The notes under the pieces were generated by a model that was given only the letters and a program-made list of their open reading frames with translations, did no database searches and was not told the origin of the DNA. Below are positions 22,154-29,999 of a stretch of DNA of 48,838 bases, one piece after another (positions within the stretch are counted from its first letter, which is position 1; each line of letters starts with the position of its first letter). Source of the stretch: an uncultured Negativibacillus sp. (GTDB lineage Bacteria; Bacillota; Clostridia; Oscillospirales; Ruminococcaceae); contig NZ_CALXIN010000009.1 in the NCBI RefSeq assembly GCF_944388365.1, positions 1-48,838 on the forward strand, in the 5' to 3' direction. Made by a program: the position numbers and the translations under genes.

Positions 22154-22600
22154 TTATTCGATTGCGATGTATTTGTTCTGTTCAATCTGTGGAGCGTCTT
22201 TCTTAGGAATGCTCAGTTTCAGAATACCATCCTCGAATTTTGCGTGGATGTCGTTCTGAGTCAGCTGGTTGCCGACGTAGAAGGTACGGCTCATGCTGCC
22301 GGCATAACGTTCACGGCGGATATACTGGCCGTCTTTCTTCTCCTCGTCCTTATCAAGACCTTTTGCAGCCTGAATGTTCAGATAACCATTGTCCAGCTGG
22401 ACATTGATCTCATCTTTCTTGAATCCAGGCAGGTCGATATCCAGCTCGTAGCTGTTTTCGGTCTCACGGACATCGGTCTTCATCATATTTTTGTTGTGTT
22501 TGCCGTACAACGGTCTGGTCATACGCTCAAACTCTTTGTCAAAATCAAAGTTCATCATTTCATCAAACAGGTTTTCACCAAAAATGCTAGGCAGTAACAT
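22154..22600 (-). CDS. Hsp20/alpha-crystallin small heat-shock protein
   Basis: This 148-residue ATP-independent chaperone holds unfolding proteins. The N-terminus is short (MLLPSIFGENLFDEMMNF). The alpha-crystallin domain runs from about 40 (KTDVRETENSYELDIDLPGFKKDEI) to the GILKLSIPKK motif near 128-137. The ATG follows GGAGG. The promoter carries a CIRCE element, so HrcA should control it. The untranslated leader is about 135 bases with a perfect GAGCTTCC/GGAAGCTC hairpin at 22677-22696. Confidence 0.95.
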   Translation of the reverse strand: MLLPSIFGENLFDEMMNFDFDKEFERMTRPLYGKHNKNMMKTDVRETENSYELDIDLPGFKKDEINVQLDNGYLNIQAAKGLDKDEEKKDGQYIRRERYAGSMSRTFYVGNQLTQNDIHAKFEDGILKLSIPKKDAPQIEQNKYIAIE

Positions 22601-22741
22601 AAATCATTCCTCCATTTAAATCCATTATAGTTGTTCATTGGAACATTGGGATTGGATCTCTGCGAGGTTTCGGTCTGAGCTTCCTGTTGGAAGCTCTGTT
22701 CCGTTTTCCCTCTGGAGGTCTTTTTCTTTTGTTCTGAATAC

Positions 22742-22770
22742 AGTATAACTCGCAATATTAGCACTGTCAA
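22742..22770 (-). promoter_or_regulatory. Promoter of hsp20
   Basis: On the minus strand TTGACA (22765-22770), a 17-bp spacer and TATACT (22742-22747). Confidence 0.88.
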
Positions 22771-22784
22771 GTGTAGAGTGATAA
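22758..22784. promoter_or_regulatory. CIRCE element (HrcA operator)
   Basis: TTAGCACTG-N9-GAGTGATAA matches the CIRCE consensus TTAGCACTC-N9-GAGTGCTAA at 16 of 18 positions with the exact 9-base spacing. It covers the -35 box of hsp20. Confidence 0.85.
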
Positions 22785-22861
22785 TATTTACAATTAGATA
22801 ACAAAAGACATATTTGGTGTAAAAAGTTCACAAATGATGCAGAGATTGACGGTAAAGAGGC

Positions 22862-23398
22862 CTAATATACCCGCTGTTTTGGCTTGGAGAAGGCAGGCAG
22901 TCGGGAAATGATGAGCGGAATGAGGATCAGCTGCAGGATAATGCTAGGGATAGCAGTGGTCAGAGCTCCGCTGAGGAACATGGCAAAACCGAACTCGATG
23001 GAGGACAGACCGGCAAAGATAAAGCGTGCAATGCCCCAGATGATACGGCCGGAAACCATCGCGGCGATCAGACTGAGGTAGATATTTTTGACGTTATGCT
23101 GTAAACGCTGGTAAAGAAGTCCGCTGACCAGTCCGTAAGTGCACAGCTCCAGCGCCATGGCAAGGCCGGTTGGGAAGATGGGCGGCATCGAGAACAGAAG
23201 AAAGCGCAGCGGCGGCAGAATCAGTCCAATCAGCGCGCCATAGGGCAAGCCGCAGATCATGCCGCACAAAAATACCGGCAGATGCATCGGGCAGAGCATG
23301 TTGCCAATCTGCGGAATCTGTCCGGTGAGAAACGGCAGAAGCAGTCCCAGGGCGAGGAACAGTCCGGAGAGGACCAGTTTTTTGGTGTTTGTTTTCAT
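22862..23398 (-). CDS. ECF transporter S component
   Basis: This 178-residue membrane protein has six hydrophobic segments and is a substrate-binding S subunit of an energy-coupling-factor importer. The N-terminal LVLSGLFLALGLLLPF and the MLCPMHLPVFLCGMICGLPYGALIG region are typical of this group. The substrate (a vitamin or other micronutrient) cannot be told. No EcfA or EcfT genes lie in the window, so it would share a module encoded elsewhere. It starts 5 bases after the acetyltransferase stop. Confidence 0.85.
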   Translation of the reverse strand: MKTNTKKLVLSGLFLALGLLLPFLTGQIPQIGNMLCPMHLPVFLCGMICGLPYGALIGLILPPLRFLLFSMPPIFPTGLAMALELCTYGLVSGLLYQRLQHNVKNIYLSLIAAMVSGRIIWGIARFIFAGLSSIEFGFAMFLSGALTTAIPSIILQLILIPLIISRLPAFSKPKQRVY

Positions 23399-23403
23399 TA
23401 TAT

Positions 23404-24018
23404 TCAGTTGCTCCTTTCGGTGTCAGTCATCGGGCTTGTGCGGTATTTTTGACGGTCGGCCTCGGTGATTTTGCGCAGTACACGGCAGGGATTGCCGACG
23501 GCGATACTGCCGGAAGGAATGTCCCGATTGACGACGCTGCCGGCGCCGATGACGCAGTTGTCACCGATGGTCACGCCAGGCAGGATGACACAGTTGCCGC
23601 CGATCCAAACGTTGCTGCCCACAGTAATCGGATAGGCATATTCGAGCCCCTGGTTGCGCTGTTCATAGTCGATCGGGTGACCGGCGGTATAAAATCCGCA
23701 GTTGGGAGCGATGAACACATTGTCGCCGAAGGTGACTTTCGCTCCGTCGAGGATGACACAGTTGTGGTTGACATAGAAGTTGTCGCCCACCTCGATGTTA
23801 TAGCCGTAGTCACACCAGAAAGGCTGCTCTACCCATGGATTGCTTCCTGCTTTGGAGATAATTTTCCGCAGCAGCTCCTCCCGCTTGCTGGTCTGGGAAG
23901 GAGTGAGCTGGTTGTAGGCAAAGCACAGATCCTTGCAGACCAGCCGGTCATGGCAGAGGGATTGATCGTTGTTTGCATCATATAAAAGGCCACGGGCCAT
24001 TTTTTCACGTTCAGTCAT
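23404..24018 (-). CDS. maa: Maltose/galactoside O-acetyltransferase family protein
   Basis: This 204-residue protein is a left-handed beta-helix (hexapeptide repeat) acetyltransferase of the LacA/Maa/NodL group. It starts TEREKMARGLLYDANND; the catalytic His region is YNIEVGDNFYVNHNCVILD and the acetyl-CoA-binding helix runs through GGNCVILPGVTIGDNCVIGAGSVV. It transfers acetyl from acetyl-CoA to sugars. The ATG follows GAGGTG. It lies between the methyltransferase and the ECF S component and is probably co-transcribed with them. Confidence 0.93.
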   Translation of the reverse strand: MTEREKMARGLLYDANNDQSLCHDRLVCKDLCFAYNQLTPSQTSKREELLRKIISKAGSNPWVEQPFWCDYGYNIEVGDNFYVNHNCVILDGAKVTFGDNVFIAPNCGFYTAGHPIDYEQRNQGLEYAYPITVGSNVWIGGNCVILPGVTIGDNCVIGAGSVVNRDIPSGSIAVGNPCRVLRKITEADRQKYRTSPMTDTERSN

Positions 24019-24045
24019 TCAAAAACACCTCATGAAAGTATCCTG

Positions 24046-24780
24046 TCAGAATGGTTTGACAGCACGGACAATGAGCATCATGGGACGACGCAGTTCATCC
24101 TTCATGCCAGGGAGATCCATCATCTCTTCTGGAGGTTCAGGTTCCACCACAGCGGTGATTTGGAATCCGTTATTGAGAAGCCCCATGAGATAGCTGGTCA
24201 ATGTGCGGTGATATTTGGTCACCTGTTCGCCCAGAAAAACAGCGGTGCGTTTGCCCTGATAAAAGTAATTGTCCACAGGGAAATGGTCGATGCTGCCATC
24301 GGGACGATAAATCCAATCCTGAGAGCCCTGTGCGGTGAAGATCGGGTGCTCACAGGAAAACAGGAAGGTGCCGCCTGGTTTTAGAATCTGATAAACCTGT
24401 TTTGCCACCTGCTCAAATGACGGTACATAATGGAGTGCAAGGGAAGAAAGCACAATATCAAAGCTGTCCTGCGGGAATTGAACATCTTCAATGGCAGCAC
24501 AGCGGTATTCCACATTGTTAAACTGTGTTTTTTCCTTTGCAACAGCAAGCATTTTGTCCGACAGGTCGATGCCAAGAACATGGCGGGCGCCATGCTCTGC
24601 AGCGTAAATACAGTGCCATCCGTAGCCGCATCCCAAGTCCAAAACCGATTTTCCCTCAAAGCAGGGAAGAAGCGGCTCGAGCGTTTTCCACTCGCCTGCG
24701 CCGGAAAGTCCCTGTTTGGAGCGGTTCATCTGGCTGTACTTTTCAAAAAACACGGCTTCGTTATATTTGTTTTCTTTCAT
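24046..24780 (-). CDS. Class I SAM-dependent methyltransferase
   Basis: This 244-residue enzyme has the SAM-binding motif VLDLGCGYGWHCIYAAEHGA near 49-68, then GIDLSDKMLAVA and FDIVLSSLALHYV. The substrate is unknown. The start is the ATG at 24780, behind GGGAGG; a longer frame from 24795 would begin on the ribosome site itself. The leader upstream contains a 37-codon frame and a hairpin that covers this ribosome site, resembling attenuators of genes that respond to ribosome-targeting drugs. It heads the three-gene minus-strand unit. Confidence 0.88.
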   Translation of the reverse strand: MKENKYNEAVFFEKYSQMNRSKQGLSGAGEWKTLEPLLPCFEGKSVLDLGCGYGWHCIYAAEHGARHVLGIDLSDKMLAVAKEKTQFNNVEYRCAAIEDVQFPQDSFDIVLSSLALHYVPSFEQVAKQVYQILKPGGTFLFSCEHPIFTAQGSQDWIYRPDGSIDHFPVDNYFYQGKRTAVFLGEQVTKYHRTLTSYLMGLLNNGFQITAVVEPEPPEEMMDLPGMKDELRRPMMLIVRAVKPF

Positions 24781-24874
24781 AATAAAACCTCCCATACGAA
24801 AAGAAAAAGTGGATGAGTATTTCGTATGGGCTTATTTGCGCTTGTGGCCATGCATGCCACATCAGTCCTTTCAT
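24761..24874 (-). CDS. Candidate leader peptide of the methyltransferase gene
   Basis: A 37-codon frame starts with ATG at 24874, 9-10 bases after the expected transcription start, and overlaps the methyltransferase start in another frame. It begins MKGLMWHAWPQAQ and continues ISPYEILIHFFFSYG, with Trp/His early and three Phe in a row over the hairpin. A second start at 24862 follows AAAGGA closely. The layout is like the leader peptides of tet(M)-type and macrolide-resistance genes; this likeness is from memory and unverified. Confidence 0.5.
   Translation of the reverse strand: MKGLMWHAWPQAQISPYEILIHFFFSYGRFYYERKQI
24791..24830 (-). promoter_or_regulatory. Hairpin covering the methyltransferase ribosome site
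   Basis: CCCATACGAAA and TTTCGTATGGG form a perfect 11-bp stem with an 18-base loop. The 3' arm includes the GGG of the GGGAGG ribosome site, and TTTTATT follows, so either translation or transcription could be attenuated. Confidence 0.65.
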
Positions 24875-24889
24875 TGTCAAATCAGAAAG

Positions 24890-24895
24890 ATTATA
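24890..24895 (-). promoter_or_regulatory. Extended -10 promoter of the methyltransferase unit
   Basis: On the minus strand TGTTATAAT gives an extended -10 (TATAAT at 24890-24895). The -35 region is poor (TTTCCT at 17-bp spacing). Confidence 0.6.
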
Positions 24896-24932
24896 ACACT
24901 TTTTGAATAAAAAGGAAATTTTAAAAAAAAGA

Positions 24933-26261
24933 CTAATAATGATACACCTTGCGCAGACGGACAAAGTAAAAGATGGAGACACCCATCGTCAATAATTCCG
25001 CAAGAGGAACTGCCAGCCAGATGCCGTTGACATCGAATACCAACGGCAGCAGCAGCATCGACAGCAGAAGAAAGACGAAGGTACGCAGAAAAGAAATGAT
25101 GGCGGAAACTTTGCCGTTGGAGAGGGCAGTAAACATTCCCGAGGAAAAGACATTGATGCCGACAAACAAAAAGCTGATGGCAAACAGCTTAAATCCAGAG
25201 GAGGTGATGGAAAACACCTCGCCGGAAAGAGAGACAAAGACGGAAATCAGCGCGTCGCAGCACAACAGTGCAAACAGCAGTACACCGATGGCGCTGACCG
25301 CAACAAAGCGGATGCTGATGGTGAAGATGCGGTGCAGCTGCACATGATTCTGGCAGCCGTGGTTGTAGCTAAAGATGGGAGCGACACCGGAGGAAAAGCC
25401 AAAGTAGACCGAGGTCAGCAGCCACTGCGCATACAGAGCGATGGTGATAGCAGCGACGCCGGCTTCTCCCAGATAGTGCAGCATGGTCAGATTAAAGAAG
25501 AAGGTGGTCACTGCGTTGGAAAGATTGGTGACCATTTCAGAGGAACCGTTGGCGCAGATGTGTCCCAGTGTGGGAGCATCAAATACAGGCTTTACAAAAA
25601 AGAGGCTGCCGCGCCGATCAACAAAAAAGAAGATCAAACCAAAGATGGCGGGAATACAGTAGCCGATAGCGGTTCCATAGGCGGCGCCTTTGACGCCGAG
25701 AGGAAGGACGACGATAAACAGAAAGTCAAAAAAGATGTTGGCGATACCGGCAAGGACGGTGACAGTCAATCCCAGATGCGGTCTGCCGGCAGTGATGAAA
25801 AAGGTTTGAAAGAGCAGCTGAAGAACAGCAAAAGGGGAAAACAGCATCAACGTGTGAAGATACTCATAGCAGTAGGGGTCCAACGCAGGAGTGGAGCCCA
25901 TCAGGTGGATGAGCGGACGGGTGAACAGGGCGTCGACCAGCGTCATGACAATTCCGAACAGAATGCCGATCAGCACCACCATTGAAAACAAGCGGCGGGC
26001 CAGCTCCTGCTGACCTTCGCCCATTTTTTTGGCGATCACAGCGCTGCCGCCGGTGGCAAGCATGATCGACACGGCAATGACAAAGCTGATGAGCGGATAG
26101 ACGATATTCAGCGCAGAGAGCGCTGTTTCTGAAACAAAGTTCGATACGAACACCGCATCGACCATCTGATACAGCGACATGAACAGCATCATAATCATCG
26201 ACGGCAGTGTAAATTTGAGCAGGGAAGCGGTGTGAAACTCCCTGGCAAGCTGATTATTCAT
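24933..26261 (-). CDS. MATE family efflux protein (MepA-like)
   Basis: This 442-residue membrane protein has about 12 hydrophobic segments. It begins FTLPSMIMMLFMSLYQMVDAVFVSNFVSETALSALNIVYP, typical of the MepA-type MATE group, and repeats the pattern in the second half. The gene overlaps the marR-type gene by 8 bp, so the two are translationally coupled, as for mepR-mepA. Drug or dye export is the likely role. Confidence 0.92.
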   Translation of the reverse strand: MNNQLAREFHTASLLKFTLPSMIMMLFMSLYQMVDAVFVSNFVSETALSALNIVYPLISFVIAVSIMLATGGSAVIAKKMGEGQQELARRLFSMVVLIGILFGIVMTLVDALFTRPLIHLMGSTPALDPYCYEYLHTLMLFSPFAVLQLLFQTFFITAGRPHLGLTVTVLAGIANIFFDFLFIVVLPLGVKGAAYGTAIGYCIPAIFGLIFFFVDRRGSLFFVKPVFDAPTLGHICANGSSEMVTNLSNAVTTFFFNLTMLHYLGEAGVAAITIALYAQWLLTSVYFGFSSGVAPIFSYNHGCQNHVQLHRIFTISIRFVAVSAIGVLLFALLCCDALISVFVSLSGEVFSITSSGFKLFAISFLFVGINVFSSGMFTALSNGKVSAIISFLRTFVFLLLSMLLLPLVFDVNGIWLAVPLAELLTMGVSIFYFVRLRKVYHY

Positions 26262-26685
26262 TGTGAATACCCTCCATATATTTTTCTCCGATTCGGTCTA
26301 ATACACGGCAGAAGATTTCAATCTCCTCCGGTGAAAACTCTTGTTGTGCGGCGCCGACTGCCCGCGACAGATTTTGGTTATAATCCTCATAGGCTTTGGC
26401 AACTTCATCATTGAAGGTCAGGTAGTAGACCCGTTTGTCCTTCTGGCTTTGCACCTTTTTTACCAGCCCTTGTGCAATCAGGTCGTTGATCTTCGAGGTG
26501 ACGGCGGGCTTAGAGATGTGCAGCTGCTGAGCAATCTTGCTGGCGGTGCAGTCTGGAATGAAGGAGATCAGATCCAGATAGAGCAGGGTATTATAGCTGA
26601 CATCAGGGCAAAGCTGGTTGTGGTTCATCATGTTCAGTTCGTTCAGGGAAAGTGTATAAAAAAATCTTCGTACAGTATCGCGCAT
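26254..26685 (-). CDS. MarR family transcriptional regulator
   Basis: This 143-residue winged-helix regulator contains CTASKIAQQLHISKPAVTSKINDLIAQGLV and the wing SQKDKRVYYLTF. MarR proteins release DNA on binding small molecules. The start is the ATG at 26685 behind GGAGGTG; the frame reaches further upstream, but with no ribosome site. The MATE gene is co-transcribed. A dyad at 26705-26732 beside the promoter is the likely autoregulatory site. Confidence 0.93.
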   Translation of the reverse strand: MRDTVRRFFYTLSLNELNMMNHNQLCPDVSYNTLLYLDLISFIPDCTASKIAQQLHISKPAVTSKINDLIAQGLVKKVQSQKDKRVYYLTFNDEVAKAYEDYNQNLSRAVGAAQQEFSPEEIEIFCRVLDRIGEKYMEGIHNE

Positions 26686-26704
26686 GAGAGCACCTCCAAA
26701 ATAG

Positions 26705-26732
26705 TTAAGCAAAAATAATTAAATTTACTTAA
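26705..26732. promoter_or_regulatory. Candidate MarR operator
   Basis: TTAAGCAAA-N10-TTTACTTAA is a 28-bp dyad with one mismatch between the arms. It lies just downstream of the -10 box. Confidence 0.65.
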
Positions 26733-26734
26733 TG

Positions 26735-26763
26735 ATATTATCATAGTATATTTTTTAAGTCAA
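26735..26763 (-). promoter_or_regulatory. Promoter of the marR-MATE operon
   Basis: On the minus strand TTGACT (26758-26763) and TAATAT (26735-26740) are 17 bp apart. Confidence 0.75.
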
Positions 26764-26826
26764 GTGTAAAATAAAAAGCCCTTCATCAGACAGGAGGGCA
26801 AAGGAGCGGCGGACAGAGGAAGCTTC

Positions 26827-26855
26827 TTGACGTGCAGACGGAAATTTGTTATCTT
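26827..26855 (+). promoter_or_regulatory. Promoter of the FecCD-type importer operon
   Basis: TTGACG (26827-26832) and TATCTT (26850-26855) are 17 bp apart, with the palindrome starting about 7 bases after the expected transcription start. Confidence 0.72.
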
Positions 26856-26868
26856 AAAACAGGACAAG

Positions 26869-26892
26869 CGTTATTCTTATATAAGAATAACG
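26869..26892. promoter_or_regulatory. 24-bp perfect palindrome, ModE-like operator
   Basis: CGTTATTCTTAT joins ATAAGAATAACG as a perfect 24-bp palindrome. Known ModE sites in E. coli have CGTTAT...ATAACG ends over the same 24-bp length, so this is a candidate molybdate- or tungstate-responsive operator. It lies between promoter and start codon, a place for repression. Confidence 0.6.
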
Positions 26893-26911
26893 AACAGAAG
26901 GAGAGATTTTC

Positions 26912-27949
26912 TTGGGAAATAAGGAGCGGAAAAAGAGGGAAGGTACCGTCTCTGACCATCGGCTGCTGCTGTTAGGATTGGGAGGACTTTTTCTGGTCTG
27001 CTTTTTTGGTTCGTTTTTGTTGGGGAGATACGCTGTATCCCTGCAGGAGCTGATCGACGTTTTTGCCGCCATGCTGGGCAGGGAGGTGGAGCTGAGCTCT
27101 GCCGTGCAGGCTACCGTCTGGGGAGTGCGCCTGCCGCGCATCATTTCGGCGGCGGCTGTCGGCGCCAGCCTGTCGATGGCTGGACTTTGTTATCAGGGAC
27201 TGTTTCGAAATCCGATGGTTTCGCCGGATGTGCTGGGAGCCTCTGCCGGCGCCGGCTTTGGTGCGGCGCTGGGAATTCTGCTGGGCTTTTCCTACTGGGC
27301 GACTTCGACCTTTGCTTTTGGATGCGGACTGGCAGCGGTAGCGCTGGTGTGGGTGGTCGCTTCGCAGGTGCGCCAAAGTCCGATTGTGGGATTGGTATTG
27401 GGCGGTATCATGGTCAGCTCCCTGTTTTCGTCGGGAATATCGTTTATCAAGCTGGTGGCTGACCCCAATGATACCCTGCCGGAGATCACCTACTGGCTGA
27501 TGGGCAGCCTGTCCGCCATCCGACTGGAGGAAATCGGCGCGGCGCTTCTGCCGATGACAGTCGGCGCCGTAGTGCTGTTTGTACTGCGGTGGCGGCTCAA
27601 CCTGCTGACGCTCAGCGAGGAGGAGGCGCAGAGTCTGGGAGTCAATACCCGCCTGCTTCGCGCCATCGTGGTGCTGTGTTCCACGCTGATGACCGCCGCC
27701 TGTGTATCGGTCAGCGGTATGATCGGCTGGATAGGACTGGTGATTCCTCACTTTGTGCGGATGATTACAGGTTATGACTACCGCGTGACGCTGCCGGCCT
27801 CGCTCTTGCTGGGAGCAAGCTTTATGATTTTGGTGGATGACCTTTCCCGCACGCTGACAACGTCGGAGATTCCTCTGGGGATTCTGACCTCCTTTGTCGG
27901 CGCACCCTTTTTCCTCTATTTGATTCTGAAGGAGGGAAAACGCCAGTGA
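26912..27949 (+). CDS. FecCD/BtuC-type ABC transporter permease
   Basis: This 345-residue membrane protein is the permease of a type II ABC importer (iron-siderophore, haem, B12 or molybdate class), with about 10 hydrophobic segments. Family motifs are VWGVRLPRIISAAAVGASLSMAG, GLCYQGLFRNPMVSPDVLGASAGAGFGAALG and the coupling region GMIGWIGLVIPHFVRMITG. The start is a TTG at 26912 behind AAGGAGAG. It overlaps the ATPase gene by 4 bp. The operator upstream hints at molybdate or tungstate rather than iron. Confidence 0.92.
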   Translation: MGNKERKKREGTVSDHRLLLLGLGGLFLVCFFGSFLLGRYAVSLQELIDVFAAMLGREVELSSAVQATVWGVRLPRIISAAAVGASLSMAGLCYQGLFRNPMVSPDVLGASAGAGFGAALGILLGFSYWATSTFAFGCGLAAVALVWVVASQVRQSPIVGLVLGGIMVSSLFSSGISFIKLVADPNDTLPEITYWLMGSLSAIRLEEIGAALLPMTVGAVVLFVLRWRLNLLTLSEEEAQSLGVNTRLLRAIVVLCSTLMTAACVSVSGMIGWIGLVIPHFVRMITGYDYRVTLPASLLLGASFMILVDDLSRTLTTSEIPLGILTSFVGAPFFLYLILKEGKRQ

Positions 27950-28734
27950 AACAGCCGCAGTTACAGGTAAATCAGCTGAGTTTTGGATACCACGGAGAAC
28001 CGGTGCTGAGGCAGGTCAGCTTTTCGATGCAGGCAGGAGAATTGATGTGCCTGCTGGGTCCAAACGGCGTTGGAAAAAGCACCCTGTTTCGCTGCATCCT
28101 CGGAGGAAACAGCGGCTATCAGGGAGAAATATTGCTGGATGGCAAAAATATCCGCACCCTCAAACAGAGACAGCTGGCACAGTGGGTCGGCTATATCCCG
28201 CAGAACAGCGTGCCGGTGTTTGGATACAGCGTCTATGATACGGTGCTGATGGGAACGACCGTGTCGCTGGGAATGTTCCGAAATCCAGGCAAGGCGCAGC
28301 AGCAGGCGGCACAGAAGGCGATAGAACAGATGGGAATCAGCCATCTGAGCAGGCGCAGTGTCGCGCAGCTTTCGGGCGGAGAACGGCAGCTGGTGATGAT
28401 TGCGCGTGCGCTGGCACAGAAGGCGCGATTTTTGCTGATGGATGAACCGACTGCCAACCTGGATTATGGCAATCAGCTTCGGGTGATGCGAATGGTGCGG
28501 GAGCTGTCGCGGCAGGGCTATGGAATTCTGGTTTCCACCCACAGTCCGGAGCACGCGCTGCAATATGCAGATCGGGTGCTGGTGCTCAAGGAAGGACAGG
28601 TGCTTTGCTGCGGTGAGCCTGGAAAAGTGCTGGATGCGCCGACGCTCAGCAAAGCGTACGATGTCGGCATCCAGGTGCATCAGGTACAGCAGGGCGATAA
28701 AAGCTACCGTGTGGTGCTGCCCGACGAAACATAG
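27946..28734 (+). CDS. ABC transporter ATP-binding protein (FecE/BtuD-type)
   Basis: This 262-residue ATPase drives the importer. Walker A is GPNGVGKS at 38-45, the Q-loop is IPQNSVPVFGYSVYD, the signature is LSGGERQ, Walker B is FLLMDEPTANLD, and the H-loop is STHS. The start is a GTG at 27946 that overlaps the permease stop (GTGA). All key residues are present, so it should be active. Confidence 0.95.
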   Translation: MKQPQLQVNQLSFGYHGEPVLRQVSFSMQAGELMCLLGPNGVGKSTLFRCILGGNSGYQGEILLDGKNIRTLKQRQLAQWVGYIPQNSVPVFGYSVYDTVLMGTTVSLGMFRNPGKAQQQAAQKAIEQMGISHLSRRSVAQLSGGERQLVMIARALAQKARFLLMDEPTANLDYGNQLRVMRMVRELSRQGYGILVSTHSPEHALQYADRVLVLKEGQVLCCGEPGKVLDAPTLSKAYDVGIQVHQVQQGDKSYRVVLPDET

Positions 28735-28777
28735 GGAAGAGATTCATTTAATTAAACACAGAAAGAGGGAGAATGTT

Positions 28778-29926
28778 ATGAAAAAAAGAAAACTGGCGGC
28801 ACTGCTGACCGCCTGCGTGCTGCTTTTGAGCAGCTTTGTCGGATGTGCGCAGACCACCGAGGAACAGAGCGCACAGACACAGGAGCAGACCACCGCCGAA
28901 ACCACCGAGGAACCTGCACAGGAGGAATCCGAGGTTGAAACGACCGAGCAGGTGTCCGCCCATGAAGGCGAGTGGACCTTTACCGACTCGCTGGGAAGAA
29001 CAGTGACACTGGAAGGAGAGCTGACACGGGTAGCACCGTCGGGCAATCTGGCACAGCAGTGTCTGTTCTCGATGGCACCGGAAAAGATGGTCGGTCTGGG
29101 CAGTGACCTGGGAGAGACCGCGGCAAAATATTATGGCGAGATTGCTGACCTGCCGGTATTCGGCGCCTTCTACGGCAGCAAAGCCAATCTGAACAGAGAA
29201 GCGCTGCTCGCGGCCGACCCACAGATTGTCATCGACATCGGCGAAGTCAAGGACGATATGGCACAGGAGCTGGATCAGCTGCAGGAACAGATTGGAATTC
29301 CGGTCGTTTTCATCGAAGCAAGCCTTGTCAGCACCGGCGATGCCTTCCGCACCTTGGGAGAGCTGCTCGATTGTCAGGAGCAGGCAAACAAAATTGCAGA
29401 CTACTGCGATCAGGCAGTCAGCGAAGCGCAGGAAAATGCAGCATCCATCCCTGAGGAGGAGCGCAAAAGTGTCTACTATGGTCTGTATGAGGATGGATTG
29501 ACCACCTGTGCACAGGGATCGTTTCACACCGAGGTCATCGACCTGGTAGGTGCAGTCAACTGTGCAGAGATGGAAAATGCCGGCAGCGGTTTTACCGAGA
29601 TCAGCTTTGAACAGCTGCTCAACTGGCAGCCGGATGTTGTACTGCTGGACACCCAGTCGATGGTGGATGCAGCACCGACCGACGCGCTGTGGAAGGAGCT
29701 GACAGCGGTACAGAACGGTCAGGTTTACAAGATTCCGACCGAGCCGTACAGCTTTTTGGATCAGCCGCCGGCAGCTAACCGTATCATCGGTATCAAGTGG
29801 CTGGGGAATCTCCTCTATCCAGAGGTTTATGACTATGATATGGTCAAAGAGGTACAGGATTTTTATCAGCTGTTCTACCGCTATGAGCTGAGCGATCAGG
29901 AAGCACAGGAGCTGCTGGGACAGTGA
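28778..29926 (+). CDS. ABC transporter substrate-binding lipoprotein (FecB/BtuF fold)
   Basis: This 382-residue protein has a lipoprotein signal (KKRKLAALLTACVLLLSSFVGC, lipidated Cys near 23) and a Thr/Glu/Gln-rich linker to about 60. The two-lobed binding domain starts at WTFTDSLGRTVTLEG. Features include GLGSDLGET, YYGLYEDGLTTCAQGSFHTEVIDLVGA and QPPAANRIIGIKWLGNLLYP, the last typical of metal-complex binders of this fold. No obvious iron-binding Tyr set can be named. The ligand is unproved; molybdate or tungstate is suggested by the operator. The ATG follows GAGGGAG. Confidence 0.9.
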   Translation: MKKRKLAALLTACVLLLSSFVGCAQTTEEQSAQTQEQTTAETTEEPAQEESEVETTEQVSAHEGEWTFTDSLGRTVTLEGELTRVAPSGNLAQQCLFSMAPEKMVGLGSDLGETAAKYYGEIADLPVFGAFYGSKANLNREALLAADPQIVIDIGEVKDDMAQELDQLQEQIGIPVVFIEASLVSTGDAFRTLGELLDCQEQANKIADYCDQAVSEAQENAASIPEEERKSVYYGLYEDGLTTCAQGSFHTEVIDLVGAVNCAEMENAGSGFTEISFEQLLNWQPDVVLLDTQSMVDAAPTDALWKELTAVQNGQVYKIPTEPYSFLDQPPAANRIIGIKWLGNLLYPEVYDYDMVKEVQDFYQLFYRYELSDQEAQELLGQ

Positions 29927-29927
29927 T

Positions 29928-29973
29928 AAAAAAATGCGATGTCTGGTGTCAAAACCAGACATCGCATTTTTTT
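29928..29973. terminator. Terminator of the importer operon
   Basis: A perfect 19-bp stem (29928-29946 with 29955-29973), including seven A and seven T at the ends, has an 8-base loop. Confidence 0.95.
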
Positions 29974-29999
29974 ATACTCGTATGAAAAAGGGGGCCTTG

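Noticed and set aside
24843..24861. TGTGGC/GCCACA hairpin in the methyltransferase leader
   Set aside because: The stem is only 6 bp; it may pause ribosomes or polymerase but is too weak to list alone.
26869..26892. Reading the palindrome as a Fur box
   Set aside because: The sequence does not match the GATAATGATAATCATTATC-type pattern, whereas the ends and length fit ModE sites.
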